The translations under genes and the position numbers were made by a program. A stretch of DNA of 64,000 nt from Apodemus sylvaticus (taxonomy: Eukaryota; Chordata; Mammalia; Rodentia; Muridae), in contig NC_067472.1 in NCBI RefSeq assembly GCF_947179515.1, positions 110,596,506 through 110,660,505 of the forward strand. Direction: 5' to 3'. This document shows, piece after piece, positions 1 to 11,931 of the stretch. Each line of letters opens with the position of its first letter. The first letter of the stretch is position 1. The notes beneath the pieces are model-generated. The model saw only the letters and a program-made list of their open reading frames with translations. It did no database searches and was not told the origin of the DNA.

Positions 1-349
1 GCAACTATTCACATTTATGATGAAAAATCTTAGATGTCAAATAAAAAAAATGTATGGGCAGATGCGTGTGTAATTCTCTGATAGGCTGTACTAACCAACT
101 ACAGACTTGAAGATCAGTCACATGGAGGGTAGACTTGAAGCAAGTTTGGTGACCTCTTCTTCAGTATGGTTTCTGAGGAAGTAGGGCTGCTGACCTTGAG
201 TAGAGGAAATTAGGGTATCACAGTTTACTCTCTCAAGAGAGCATTCTGGGCTAGCTATGCCATAGTAGTGTTTGCTCTGGCCCAATCTTTACTGTGAGGA
301 ATTGACCTTCAGCCATTAAATGCTGCCTTTTTTTAATCAAGTCACTCTT
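1..349. other. Unassigned sequence, no gene seen
   Basis: AT-rich single-copy-looking sequence. I see no exon with splice signals, RNA gene or recognisable repeat before the CA-rich block begins. Confidence 0.4.
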
Positions 350-480
350 CATACACACACACACACACACACATGCACACACACACACACACACATGCAC
401 GCACGCGCACACACACACAAAGTGCGTGTGCATGCTCACACACACATGTACATACAGCACACACATGTACACTCACACAC
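350..480. repeat. (CA)n microsatellite, interrupted
   Basis: Dinucleotide CA repeat with interspersed TG and CG interruptions (ATGCAC, CGCACG). The long open frames over it, rich in Thr/His on one strand and Cys/Val on the other, are artefacts of the repeat. Confidence 0.95.
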
Positions 481-486
481 AATAGG

Positions 487-682
487 GAAGAGCCACTAGT
501 TTCTGATCTTAGTGCAGCAACTTCATTGGAGTCGCCTTCAGTACTGTGCTTGCTTCCAGCATTGTTTGCAGAGGGTGGTGGTGGTGTCTTTTAAGAACCC
601 GCACGTATATGTTACTTCACACCAGAGCTGTAACACAACACTCCACATACAGCCCTACTTTTCTGTCCACATAATAGGGAAA
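487..682 (+). repeat. Copy 1 of a ~200-bp local direct duplication
   Basis: This 196-bp segment begins GAAGAGCCACTAG, ends ATAATAGGGAAA, and recurs almost unchanged at 1156-1357. The six-base length difference equals two extra GGT triplets in copy 2. A visible substitution pair is CCCGCACG here against CCCAAACG in copy 2. Both copies abut CA-rich DNA, so the duplication probably arose by slippage or unequal exchange mediated by the CA tracts. Confidence 0.9.
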
Positions 683-1122
683 GTCACACACATATATACA
701 CACACCACACATACCACACACATGCACACACACACCATATACATACATACACATACACACACATATACAAATACACACATGCACACTCACACACAAATGT
801 ACATACCACACACATATAAACATACCACACACATGCACACACACACCATATACATACATACACATACACACACGTATACAAATACACACATGCACACTCA
901 CACACAAATGTACTCTCAGACACACATATACACATACCACACACATGCACACACACACACACACACACCATGCATACACATACACCTACACATACACAAA
1001 TACACATATATGTATACAAATACACACACATACCACATAAACAGTCACACATACATATACATGCACTAAACACACATACCACACACATGCATACACACAC
1101 ATACACACACACACACACCCCT
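683..1122. repeat. CA/TACA-rich cryptic microsatellite with an internal ~111-bp tandem unit
   Basis: The block is low-complexity (CA)n, (TACA)n and (ATAC)n. Inside it a longer unit starting CATACCACACACATG repeats with a period of 111 bases (starts near 710 and 821), so there is minisatellite order on top of the dinucleotide order. Overlapping open frames here are low-complexity artefacts. Confidence 0.85.
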
Positions 1123-1155
1123 ACCATTTCTCAGCAGTGTCTGCAGTGGTGGCTA

Positions 1156-1357
1156 GAAGAGCCACTAGTTTCTGATCTTAGTGCAGCAACTTCATTGGAG
1201 TCGCCTTCAGTACTGTGCTTGCTTCCAGCATTGTTTGCAGAGGGTGGTGGTGGTGGTGGTGTCTTTTAAGAACCCAAACGTATATGTTACTTCACACCAG
1301 AGCTGTAACACAACACTCCACATACAGCCCTACTTTTCTGTCCACATAATAGGGAAA
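1156..1357 (+). repeat. Copy 2 of the ~200-bp local direct duplication
   Basis: This segment is nearly identical to 487-682, with a (GGT)n tract near 1242-1260 that is two triplets longer. Beyond 1357 the sequence becomes unique and differs from what follows copy 1. Confidence 0.9.
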
Positions 1358-3547
1358 TATGCTTTTGAAAGGGACTTGGAGTACAGGCCGTTGTTTTATT
1401 TGCACCCCAGGGAGCACACCTGCTCCTCCCATCAATATTTGATGGCTATTGAAAGGAGGGCAGCTGACATGCTGTCAAAACTCATCAAGGAAAGAGCAAG
1501 AAGCAAGTTTGAACTTGCACTAGAATTGCCCATGGGGAGTCTGAGTAATTGGGAGAAGGCTCCCTCTTCCTCCTGCAGGATTTGAGGTAAACAGCCTGCA
1601 GGGGTGAGGCAGAGGACTGGAAAGGCAAGGAGAAGGAGACTTCTTGTACTATAAAAGCTAGCATGGGGAAACATGTCTAAAATAATACATCTGGCTTGTG
1701 TGATTTCTGTGACCAGTTCCAGAGGCGACAGCTAGTTTTATATATCGTGGGTAATACAGATTTAAAGTGTCCTCCTCTGGGCGTTGTTCTCTGAAATCCC
1801 TATCTACTCTGGGCTATCTCAGGTGGCATTATCCTACTGCACTTTCACACTGACCACTGATTCATTTAAAAACAGGTTGTCTAAGACTCCAGGCATATGC
1901 CCAGTCTGACTACATGGGAGACAAGGTTAAAGGGAAAGGCAGTGTTTTGTGAGGTTGGCTGTAAATGCTGCAGGGAAACACAGAGCCTCTAACTCTCTTG
2001 TGTGCTTGCTTCCTGTGGCTTTCCCGTCAGCAATGCCTGAGCTCACACCCTTGTGCTTTGCTGGTCGTGTGTTTTCATTTTGTGTCATATCTTTATATAT
2101 ACCCATTTTTAACATATATAACTTACAAGAGCTAATTGTTAGGTTTGGGGTAAGGAGAGTTTCCAAACACAGAGTTTTGAATAAGGGAGTTAAGTGGCAA
2201 TGAATGTATATAATTGGTATTTCCAGGTTCTGTAGAGTCATTTGTGAAAAGGAGGGACTGTGGCCAACATTTATACTGCATAAACATTGGACCCAGGAAA
2301 ACTTTGTGCTGAATTCAGGATGGCAATAGAAGAGATGAATGGTCCATTGAAGCAGATCTTAAATCAGGGAAGGATCAGGCAGTAAGAGAGATCTATTAAA
2401 TAACACACCGAGGTGTGACTAACAATATTGTATAAACTATGCATGATACTCTTGAGAGGCCTGGAAGTCAAAGGGTCACATACATTTAAAAATGAAATAA
2501 CCTTAAAGACCATTGATCTCATGGGCAAACAGGGCTCATACCTCCTTCCTGGGTAAGTGCCTTTGTTTTTCTCATAACATTTGTGTTTTCAATTGCTTTG
2601 GACCACTGTGTCACAGCTTCATGGGCACCGGAACTAAGCTAAGTAACTAGATTCTCTCTTCTCTCAATCATTGTGCCAAAAGACAATACTGTGAACAAAA
2701 GAACATGGTTGTCAGGACAATTTAAAAGCTGAAGATGTTTCCATTCACTGGAATCAAAGTGAGAGAAGCAGAACGTGTGAATGAAGCTGAGAAAGTAGCA
2801 GAGATGAGATACAAGAAACAGCACAAAGATGCAAACAAGTGGATGGAATAGGGGGGAGGAGAAAGAGAAGATGGGAGTGAATGAATGAGCAATGGGTTGA
2901 GGCGGGGAGGAGAGAGGGACAGAGGAGGCAATGTGATTGAGAGGAGGTTTCATAGATCTACTCATCCTGCTAGCTGTTGAGATATACATGTGGGAGCTCT
3001 TAGTAAAAAAGTTACACAGTCCTAATACTGATTTTTATAATACATATCTATTTGCAGTCTAGTGGAAGTCAGTCCGTGTGTACAGGGCTGAGTTTCCGGT
3101 ACTACCAACTGTGCTTCAGCATGAGAAAACATCTAGCTTAAAGGAAGCTGCAGATGTATCTTTTTATCCTGATTTCTCCATCCAATGTCCAGAAACACAT
3201 TCCTGAGTATGATGTCTTGTGTAAGATGACCACAATTCAAGACTCTAACTTCTAACATCAGGTTACTGCAGGAAAATATTTGTGTGTGTTTTCACTTAAC
3301 TGATTTTGCAGTTAGGAATTTAAACACGGTGACTACAGATTGAATAGATGGAATCTCATTGCTAATGGTCATAGGTCACTCCAAGGACTTAGACACACTG
3401 AACCTTTGTCAATCTCCAAGTGTTCTCAGCAGTTTATGGAAAAATGTCTGCCTCCTTAAGAGCACAGCTTCATAAAACCTGCCCCAGAGGACTTTCATCA
3501 ACTGTTTATTGTGTCTGTGTTTATTTCTCTAATTGTTCTCTCTCCCC

Positions 3548-3549
<2 letters not shown>
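1358..3549. other. Unassigned sequence, no gene seen
   Basis: There is no convincing exon, RNA gene or recognisable young repeat. An open frame through 1181-1585 on the plus strand runs across the duplicated segment and has no recognisable domain. I treat it as chance. Confidence 0.4.
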
Positions 3550-3596
<47 letters not shown>

Positions 3597-3644
3597 GCAC
3601 ACACAGACACACACAGACACACACACACACACACACACGCACAC

Positions 3645-3691
<47 letters not shown>

Positions 3692-3692
3692 T
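3550..3692. repeat. Composite (CT)n-(CA)n-(GA)n-(CAGA)n simple repeat
   Basis: A ~45-base pyrimidine CT tract is followed by a CA tract, then a GA tract, then a CAGA/GACA tetranucleotide run. The order CT then GA places near-complementary tracts on one strand. Confidence 0.95.
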
Positions 3693-3747
3693 ACATATCT
3701 GACATATCTAATAGTAAGTCCAGTCTGACAATTCGGTATGTTTCACA

Positions 3748-3803
3748 TAGACAGACAGAAAAACAGAAAGACAGACAGAGAGACAGACAGACAGACAGAC
3801 ACG
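3748..3803. repeat. (CAGA)n simple repeat
   Basis: A second degenerate CAGA/GACA run lies ~55 bases after the previous repeat block. Confidence 0.9.
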
Positions 3804-3849
3804 CATGCAGGCACATGCACATGCATATGCTCACATACTCACACCCATA

Positions 3850-4530
3850 TATGATCTTAGGTCTTACCACTTGATACTGCACGGCCAAGTAGGGTGCTAT
3901 TGCTTGGAAGGGGCCACTGCCCCCATTCTCAGCATTCCTGCTTTCTATGGTTCTATATCCATGCTTATTTCTCTGTGTATTTTAGTTTATCTTATGTCAA
4001 AGGCTATCATGAAAAAGAGATCCTGAAGTGTCCAGTACATGAAAAGTAAGGGTTTTGTTAATGATAGCTCTCACTGTTCCTAATATTCATATCTTCTCTG
4101 AACCCCGTTGGCCAGATGACTATCTGGGGGTTTAAGGGTGAGGTCCAGCATCCCACCCAGAGCTCGGGCAGTGGGGAAGGTGGATGCAGGAAGTTGGACT
4201 GAGCACATCCCAACAGAACTGACGGATGGGCGTTGGGCTTCGAGAAGTTGCAGAACTCTGCTCTGGGGGTGGGAAAGGGCAGTCCTTGGGGGTCTCCGAG
4301 GGAGCCAGCAGGATGGAACTCGAGGATGACAGGTTTGCAGTCTTGGACACTGCTGGATGTTGTAGAAGAGCTGAGAACAGAGTGTGGGCCTGCAGGGCTG
4401 GACTCTGGCCCAAGGCAAAGGGAAAGGGGCAGGGGAAAACACTGGTTGGGTCCCACAGGGAAGAGAGTGTCCTTGGCTTGGGTTGGTGGTGGCCATGGCT
4501 AGGATTGCTGGGAGGCCTACTATTGGAAGA
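3850..4530. other. Moderately GC-rich unassigned segment
   Basis: The region is less AT-rich than its neighbours, and several overlapping open frames are present on both strands. None shows a recognisable domain or clear splice sites. Confidence 0.3.
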
Positions 4531-5060
4531 CTAGACACATAGCTCTTTAGGGGAAGACCTGCTTTATTGTTCCAGCATGGCAGGTCCAGATAAGAAGAGG
4601 CAGTCCATGGGTTTAAGGAGTTTATTGTAGAGAAGGAGAGAGAGGGAGAAAGTAGAGAAGTAGAGGCTGGCCATGGTCAGGTGGAGAGATGGGAGGAAGG
4701 GAATGCGGAGAGAGGGGGAGCAAGGAGACAAGAGAAAGAACAAGAGAGTAAGAGAAGAGAGAAGGGAGGAGGCAAACAGACCCACTTATAGTGGACTGGG
4801 CCTACCTGGCTGTTGCCAGTTAACTGTAGGGAGAAGCACACCTGGCTGTTGTCAGGTGACTGGGTATGGTGTCCCCCAAATACCAGGGGCTTGGGGTATT
4901 TTCCTATGTGGCTGATTTCCACAGAATTATGGAGTTGAGGGCCTCATGTCAGAAGCCTAGTGTCTGGGAGCATGGCCTATGGGTCATCTCTTGTAAACTA
5001 TCTACTGGGTCTCCAGAGGTTAAGCCTCGCTTAATCGGAACACAGACTGCCTTTCACGGT
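4530..5060 (-). mobile_element. Possible LTR-derived rodent interspersed repeat
   Basis: The segment contains TTTATTGT motifs (near 4562 and 4620, AATAAA on the minus strand), a long purine-rich stretch, and two spaced copies of a CCTGGCTGTTG motif (4806 and 4842). I associate this layout with a dispersed rodent LTR-type repeat. The family is not assigned and the ends are approximate. Confidence 0.35.
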
Positions 5061-6929
5061 CCCACAACTATCCTTGCACCTTCTCAGTGCCTCTGGGAAA
5101 ACCTGTTCAAACACCATTTTTGCTCTTTCAGGAGGGATTTTACCTTGCTTTTCCTCCTTCACTGCCAATTCTAGGCTAGAATTCAATTTCTTTCACTCCT
5201 GCATTTCAGTGGCACTCTACCCTTGCCTTTGTGTGTCTGCTAATCCATTTAACCTCAGACAGTGCTGTTCTCACCACGGTTGTTCTTCAGTGGCTCTTTG
5301 CAGATAGCCAGAATGCCAACTTAAGTGTCTCAACCTTAGCCAGACCCTTGGCAATGCCATTTGGTCCTTTTCCTTCTGCTTATCAACATCTAGCATCCCA
5401 ACCCATCCCAACAAGTGCCTACTTAAGGCCTCTAAAAGGATTAGCAATCCCTTAGTATGTCTCACATACTCTTTACCTTCATTTACCTCTCTCTTATGTT
5501 ATATGTTTTATGCGGATATTACATGTTTTATTTTCTAACCCAGAAATAAAGGGACTCTTACTGGAAGGATAGCTCATTTGCCTGGGCTTCCTTCCACATG
5601 CTTAATTAAGAGAAATACTTAAAATAAACTCTGTCTCCAGATTGAGGGTGATTTTAGCCTAATATTTTCTTTTGATTTTCTTTGTGAGCCTAAAAACAAA
5701 TGCAAGTATTCTTTAGCTGGTCTCAGTCTATATATGAGCAATCATGTCTTAGTTCACTTTCTCAGTACATCATTAGGCTTCCTTCTATGACGATATACTA
5801 TGACTTCATATTATATTCTCTCTTCTTCATACTACACACTACATACTACATACTTTTTCGGCTTCTATAATTGCCACTCTACTGTTCTGAGTCTTAAAGA
5901 AAAAGTTTCCAATAGGTTCTTGACTTCTTTGTTCCTGTCTGCTTTCCTCGGCAGCTAAGATATTTTGTGAAGCTCATGTGTGTTTGGTTTCTTGATTAAA
6001 GCCCTTCAGCAGCTTCCTATTTCCTTAAGCATAACTACAACTCCAATCTCTACCATGTATAGCCTCTACCTCTCCTCAACTCTCACCTATCACCACTTCC
6101 TGTTATATTCATATTTCACACTTCACTGAAATCAAATTACAGATTTGATGTTGGCACCAAAACCAGCACCTGCCCTTCTCTATGACTCATTCCCCCTCTG
6201 ATTATTGTCGGGATAATACCTTGCCCTTAGCAACCTGGTCATAACTTCAGACATATCTTGCACCTCAGATTATACATTGTACTTTTTAAAAGCAGACTTT
6301 TTATTTTTGCAGAAGAACCATACACAGGTACCCTTTAACTCATGATCCTCCTGATTTAGCTCCCCATGTGCCGGCAGTACAGACTTATTCCCTCATACCC
6401 AGCTTAGGAAGATATGACTGCTTCCTTATAATGGAGTAATGTATCAAGCATAAAATGGGCCACACATGTCTGCTCTGGGGATCAAGTTTAACTAAAGGCT
6501 CCCAGTTCTGATCTATTATCAGGCTATTTCAGTGAAGGTCATAGTCTACACATTTCTTTCCTCTACTGGTAGAGCATATAAGATAGAGACAGGTTCCTTC
6601 TGCTAGGAAGCAATGAATAGCTTCAGTTTGAGTAACCTCATTGTCCAAAATGCAGTCTGAAGATAGGCAATGACTTCTGAGAAACTTCTTACCCTAAATA
6701 ACTTTTTCCCCTTCTATTTTTATATATGCGAGTCTTGTATCTTGACATGAACCTCCTCACTTCTCTTACCTTCTTTGACAACCAATTTATCATATGTTTA
6801 ATATTTTTAATGTTGTCCTATGAGGGCGGTGACCTATTTCTCAACATATTGTCAAATTAATTAATTTCCTACAGATGATATTTTTAAAATTCCATGTATG
6901 CATGCATGTGCATAGTGTGTATGCATGCA
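5061..6929. other. Unassigned sequence; possible ancient repeat near 5995-6200
   Basis: There is no gene-like exon. The stretch 5995-6200 (AAAGCCCTTCAGCAGCTTCC and following pyrimidine-rich text) resembles an ancient mammalian L3/CR1-type 3' consensus, but the match is weak and from memory. Confidence 0.3.
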
Positions 6930-7145
6930 AGAGGAAGAGGGGGAGAGACAGAGAGAGAGAGAAAGACAGAAAGAGAGAGGAGGGAAGGGAGAGAGAGGAG
7001 GGGAGGGAGGGAGAGAGAGGGAGGGAAATGGAGGGAGAGAGACAGAGAGAGACAGAGAGACAGACAGAGACACAGAGAGAAAGAGAGATAGAGAGACATA
7101 GAGATAGAGAGAAAGACAGAGAGGGGAAGGGATAGGAAGGGGAGA
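6930..7145. repeat. (GA)n-rich polypurine tract
   Basis: About 200 bases are almost entirely purine on the plus strand, made of GAGA, GGGA and GACA units. The Ser/Leu-rich minus-strand and Arg/Glu-rich plus-strand open frames here are repeat artefacts. Confidence 0.95.
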
Positions 7146-9016
7146 GAAGAAATAACATTGTGAATTCAGAATGGCAGAGGCTTTGCTATTCATCTTTTGA
7201 TTTTAGCATCTAGAGACATCCTAGTTGATAAGCAAATGTGCATTGAATGAATAAATAAATTTGATGAAAATTTTCACTCTGTGAAAAAGTAGGTGCAGTG
7301 TAATTCTTGGAGTAATTTACTGTGCTAGAGTTTTTCAGCACATGAAAATATGTGATATGTCAGAAGTATGGCAATTTCATAAAAGGTATTAAACCACTAT
7401 ATCACCATTTCAACTTAATTGTGGTGTATAAAATAACTTTAACTCTGAATGTGGAATCAGCCAATATAAAAAGAGTGACTTAAGATATTTTTCACAAGGC
7501 TCTGTCTTATAGTAAGTAACTTATTTCTTCTAAAATTGATCTTGAATAAATGCTAGTTAGAATTATCCCTAGGAACTTTGGAGAAGGATAAATGGAAATG
7601 GAAAATACTCTCACTCAGGGACTCCATAAATATACAACAATTTAGAAGGCAGCGCATAGCCCAGGGAAATCTCTCTTTGTAATTTCAAGTGTACCTGTTT
7701 CATTTCACACATTATCAGGCTGTATGTATGGAGCGTTTGTGTTTTAAGAACTGCTGGAAACAAAAACAGAGGAAGCATACATCCCAATGCAGTTAGTGAA
7801 ACAAATCAGCATTAAAAACAAACAAATAAACAAACAAAAAACTAGGTCTTTTTTGTTGATTCAATGTTTCCACTTTCCCCTATATTTTATTTAAAAAGAA
7901 TTTAATTAGGCATACAAAGTATTAGCTTTCCTGGCTTCATGGACGTATGTGCATACAAACATATCATTGAAAGCTCATATTTATCACCCATATTCTTATC
8001 TTTTAAGTATCTTCAAGGGCTTGCATCTATAAAGTCTTGGAAACTGTAAATATTGGTCAGATAGGTTTCTGAATACAATGGAGAAAACCCTTGACATATT
8101 TGAATTACTGTAAAGATTCTATCCTAAACTGTTGCTATTTTACATTCTTGATGCATGGCACCATAGACTATTGATTCTTTAAAAGTTGATGGTGAGTTTG
8201 CATTTTAAAGTGTTAATTGAATGTTGGCTGATTCACCTCTGTTTCCCTTCTTATACTCATATGAACAGATATGCACCATTAGGATATCTTGGCAATTAGG
8301 ATGACAGAGAGGCTGAAGGAAAATTCTGGAATTGGGGAACCTGAAATCTAGTGATGGATAAAATAAGTAAGCTTAGTAGAACTGCTATGTATTTCAAGAA
8401 TACTCTTTGGAGAAGACCCAATCCTTTAAGACAAAGCAGTGTCACCCTCTGTTTGTAGTTATCTTTCTTTATTGTTTCCTTTTTCTTTTCCTCATAGGAC
8501 CAATATCCATAAAGCATCCTGATTATTCAGTTAGACTGTTTCTTAGAGGACAGGATAGGCACATTTTTTTCCTGAGTCACTATGGAAAATAATGGAGTTG
8601 AGTTGTCTATTCCCAAGGTCAGAAGAACATTATCATGTCTTCTGTTAGCATAAGACCTTAGTACAGAATAGTCTATAGGCTTTTGTGATAATCCTCTCTT
8701 TATGATCCTAAAGGGTTTGGCATCTTCCATCTCTCATCTTTTTGTGCTGAGTGTATTGATTTCCCCTAAATGGGCAATTCTATGTTTCACATCTAGAGTG
8801 AAGAATTTTCTCTCTAAAGTAACATTTCATATCCCCTTTCTACTCTAGTCAGTATTCATCCATAGAGCTCACCAAGTTCCTTTTCCAGGAACACAGCCTT
8901 TTTCAGGCTTTGTTAATGGGTCATCATTTTAAAGATTCTAATTAGACTCCTAGCATTGCCTGTTATTTGTCTCTTAGGCATGTTTTCTCAAATTCAGAGA
9001 TAGAGAAAATCACATA
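7146..9016. other. Unassigned AT-rich sequence
   Basis: No exon, RNA gene or young repeat is recognised, apart from a short AAAC/AAAT simple stretch near 7815-7842. Confidence 0.4.
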
Positions 9017-9314
9017 TGTGATTATGGTGGATTGAGAATGGAATATACTATATAATCTCATGTGGCTGAACACTTGGTCACTAGCTAATGGTTACTATTT
9101 TGAAAGCTGTAGAACTTTTAGGAAGCGGGTAATTGGAGAAAGGCCTTGAACATTAATTGCTACGCCCCATTTTCTATTCACTCTATGCTTCCCAAGTGCA
9201 CACACAGTATGACCAGCCAAATCCTGTGAAACAGTGAGCCAATATAAGCCTGTCATTCTATAAGTTGATTCTAGTCAAATATTTCATTGAAGCAACAAGA
9301 CAGGAACAATGACA
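9017..9314 (+). mobile_element. MaLR-type LTR (ERVL-MaLR, MT/ORR1-like)
   Basis: The segment begins TGTGATTATGG and ends ...AATGACA. Near its end it carries the arrangement typical of rodent MaLR LTRs: a 'GTGAGCCAATATAAGCCTG' A-rich polyadenylation area followed by an 'AGCAACAAGACAGGAACAAT' end. The next bases (TTGGTACTG at 9323) resemble the start of MaLR internal sequence. It is diverged, and the subfamily is uncertain. Confidence 0.55.
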
Positions 9315-10850
9315 GAGGAGCTTGGTACTGAAGTGTGAGGGAACCACTGTTTAAACAAATTTGCCTACATAGTTCTTAGGCCTCTGGAACTGGTTTGTGT
9401 GAGAAATGTGGATGAGTGTGTAGCTTCAGGGTGGAGATGTTGTAGAATGTTTTAAATAGAGTTTTCTTGGAAATTCTTTAGGACTTTGGAGCCCAAGATG
9501 CTCAGAGAAGTGCACTCTGGATGACACATCTCAGGATGTCTCAAGAGAACAAGGACTCTACCACAAACAGTCCTAGGTGCCATTTGTGTTTCATTCCTGC
9601 AAACATTCTGGCACATTCTGTGTACTGGGCAGTTGAATGAGACTGCATTAAAGTAATAATTAACAAATCTGTTTTGCTGAAAATTTCAAGATAGTAAAGT
9701 TCAGACTGTGGCCTGGTTGCTGGCTCCCTGCTCTTAACCAGGCCTAACCAGAGATAAAACAGATTGGAAAGACATGAGAAGTGGTTAAGTTCATTAAGAA
9801 GGAATGAGAGTGAGTTTCAGGTGCATTGAAAGCAGCTATAATTATTAGAGCTTGATAACATTGAAGAAAATATTGTTGAGAATGTTGAAGAGAATCTTAA
9901 TTGTTGAGAAAATAGAATTATGCCTCGTGCTTAAGACTTCTCCTATCAAAGACTTTAACTTTCGAAAATAAAATTTTATTTCAATCAAGAGAGTGTAAAA
10001 TGAAAATATCTCCATAGAAGTGTCTTGGTCAACACAACTGCCCATGGGACAGCTTCTTCAGCATCAGCCTTGAAGATGCACAGAGTCTTCTCCAAGTGTG
10101 GTCCAAGGGAGGCAGCTACAACTTGATCTGGCAGGAAAATTCGGCAATCTTATCCAAATGGTACTTGTTTGGTAATTATGAATGATGCAAGAATAAGGGC
10201 ATCATATAGACTTGTACCAGTGTTTCAGGAACCTGATGAAGGTATACATTTGCAGTAGGCTGAAATCCCAATTCAGCAAGGAACCTAAGAGGCCACTGTG
10301 TAAGCTGGGAAGGAGACCCCTGTGTTGTAATGAAAACCTAGGACGTTGGAATTGCTAATATTATGAAATATCATTCAAGAATGTTTTCTGGCATGGCAAA
10401 AGAGGCTACCTTTGTAGGTGTCAGAAGCCAACCTGTATGAAGCATTAGCAAAGTGATTTTAGAGTCCATATAATTTTTTCACAAGACCCAGATGCCAGAA
10501 AGAGGCTGCAGGATTTTTGTTTTGCCTCACTGGCTTCTATTTTGCCTTTGTTCCTCCTTTCCTTAATAGTCCCTTATTGCTTTAGTTTGGAATGGGCATT
10601 CTCAGTTTGCGCCACTGCATACTAGAAATAGATTTATTTTCATTTTCCTTGGGCTCAGAGTTAGACTGTTTGAGTCTCAAAAGAGATGTAGGAATTTTGA
10701 ACAGCATTGAAGTTAAAAGTATTGGACTACTTAGATATAGACTAAAGGGAATTTTATATTATGTAGAAATGAGACTTTAGGAACCAGAGATAGAGTGGTC
10801 TGATGTAAATGGATGTACTTGAGTTTCAAGTTGAGAAGGAGCAGGGTTTT
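9315..10850 (+). mobile_element. MaLR internal-like sequence (extent uncertain)
   Basis: Sequence following the LTR begins with a TTGGTAC motif and continues as AT-rich text resembling non-coding MaLR internal sequence (for example GTTTTAAATAGAGTTTTCTTGG with substitutions around 9450). No retroviral open frame is present, as expected for MaLR elements. The right boundary is not visible. Confidence 0.4.
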
Positions 10851-10856
10851 AATCGT

Positions 10857-11215
10857 TGATATACATTGACAAGTGGATGGGGGCTTTTACTAACTGGGAA
10901 TGCCCACCTCTGAGTGTGTCCGAGTGTTCCTGCAAGGGGTTCATTGAGGAGGGAGGAGGCACGCTGCATGGAGGTGGAGCTCTGCCATACACTGGGATAT
11001 CAGACTAAATGAAAAGGAAGAAACAAGCTGAGCCTAAACACTGACCTGACTTTGCTTTGTGAAGAACTTTTGGACAGCCATCTCCTGCTTCTGTGACCAC
11101 GCCTTCCTCCTGCTAGCCCACTAGTGGTCAAGAGCACATCACCTACAAGCTAAAATAAACCCCGCATTCCTTTTAGCTGCTTCTCAGCAGGGATTCATTC
11201 ACAGAAAGGAGAAAA
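10857..11215 (+). mobile_element. Second MaLR-type LTR, diverged
   Basis: It contains 'GGGAATGCCCACCTCTGAG', 'CACTGGGATATCAGACT', 'CAAGCTGAGC' and an 'AAAATAAACC' polyadenylation region in the order seen in rodent MaLR LTRs. It does not closely match the LTR at 9017-9314, so the two may not be a pair from one provirus. Confidence 0.5.
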
Positions 11216-11655
11216 AATTACAACTAAAGCAATTAAAAAATTCCCAACAGGAACATAAAAGAAAAAATTTAAAATACTTTAAGTTACTAATGCTAGTATA
11301 CATCTTACTTAAATATTTCTAAAATATTACCATTTCAAAATTAAATCATTTAAAAATTATTAGTGATATATATTGAATTCAGTTTTTATGCTGGTCCAAT
11401 TCAATCCAGGATACAATTTACATCTACAAAATATTTTAATTTGTACCTCAAATATATCAGTGGTTCAGTGATGTACCTTGCTATAAAACAACTTAATATT
11501 ATAAAATACTTAAGGACAAGAATGGCACCTTGTCAAATGACCTATTTCTACATAATAATACCATGTCAGGCAATATTATCCATGAGATGATTTAAGTCCT
11601 ACATTCAGAGTAGAGAAAGGGGCCCTCTCCCTCCTGTTTGTTGCTGTTTTTGTTT
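11216..11655. other. AT-rich sequence flanking the inverted L1
   Basis: Very AT-rich, without a gene-like feature. Its right end is the left target-site duplication of the next element. Confidence 0.5.
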
Positions 11656-11931
11656 TTAAGTTGTTTTTTTTTCTTTTTTTTCTTTTTTTTTATTCGATAT
11701 ATTTTAATTTACATTTCAAATGATTTCCCCTTTCCTAGCCCCCCACTCCCCGAAAGTGCCATAAGCCCCCTTCTCTACCCCTGTCCTCCCACCCACCCCT
11801 TCCCACTTCCCCATTCTGGTTTTGCCGAATACTGCTTCACTGAGTCTTTCCAGAACCAGGGGCCACTCCTCCTTTCTTCTTGTACTTCATTTGATGTGTG
11901 GATAAAGTTTTGGGCATTCCAGTTTTCTAGG

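Noticed and set aside
251..1127. Several long open frames rich in Cys/Val or Thr/His
   Set aside because: They are translations of CA/TG dinucleotide repeats on both strands and all share the same low-complexity DNA.
1432..1585. Open frame continuing past the second 200-bp duplicate, followed by GAGGTAAAC resembling a splice donor
   Set aside because: No acceptor, no known protein similarity that I recognise, and the upstream part of the frame is the duplicated non-coding segment.
3498..3888. Ser/Leu- and Arg/Glu-rich frames
   Set aside because: Produced by (CT)n, (CA)n and (GA)n tracts with no start context or domain.
4058..4538. Overlapping frames of 90-150 codons on both strands in a GC-richer segment
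   Set aside because: No recognisable domain, no splice signals and equal open frames on both strands, so chance or repeat-derived.
6841..7193. Ser/Leu-rich minus-strand frames up to 110 codons
   Set aside because: They lie over a polypurine repeat.
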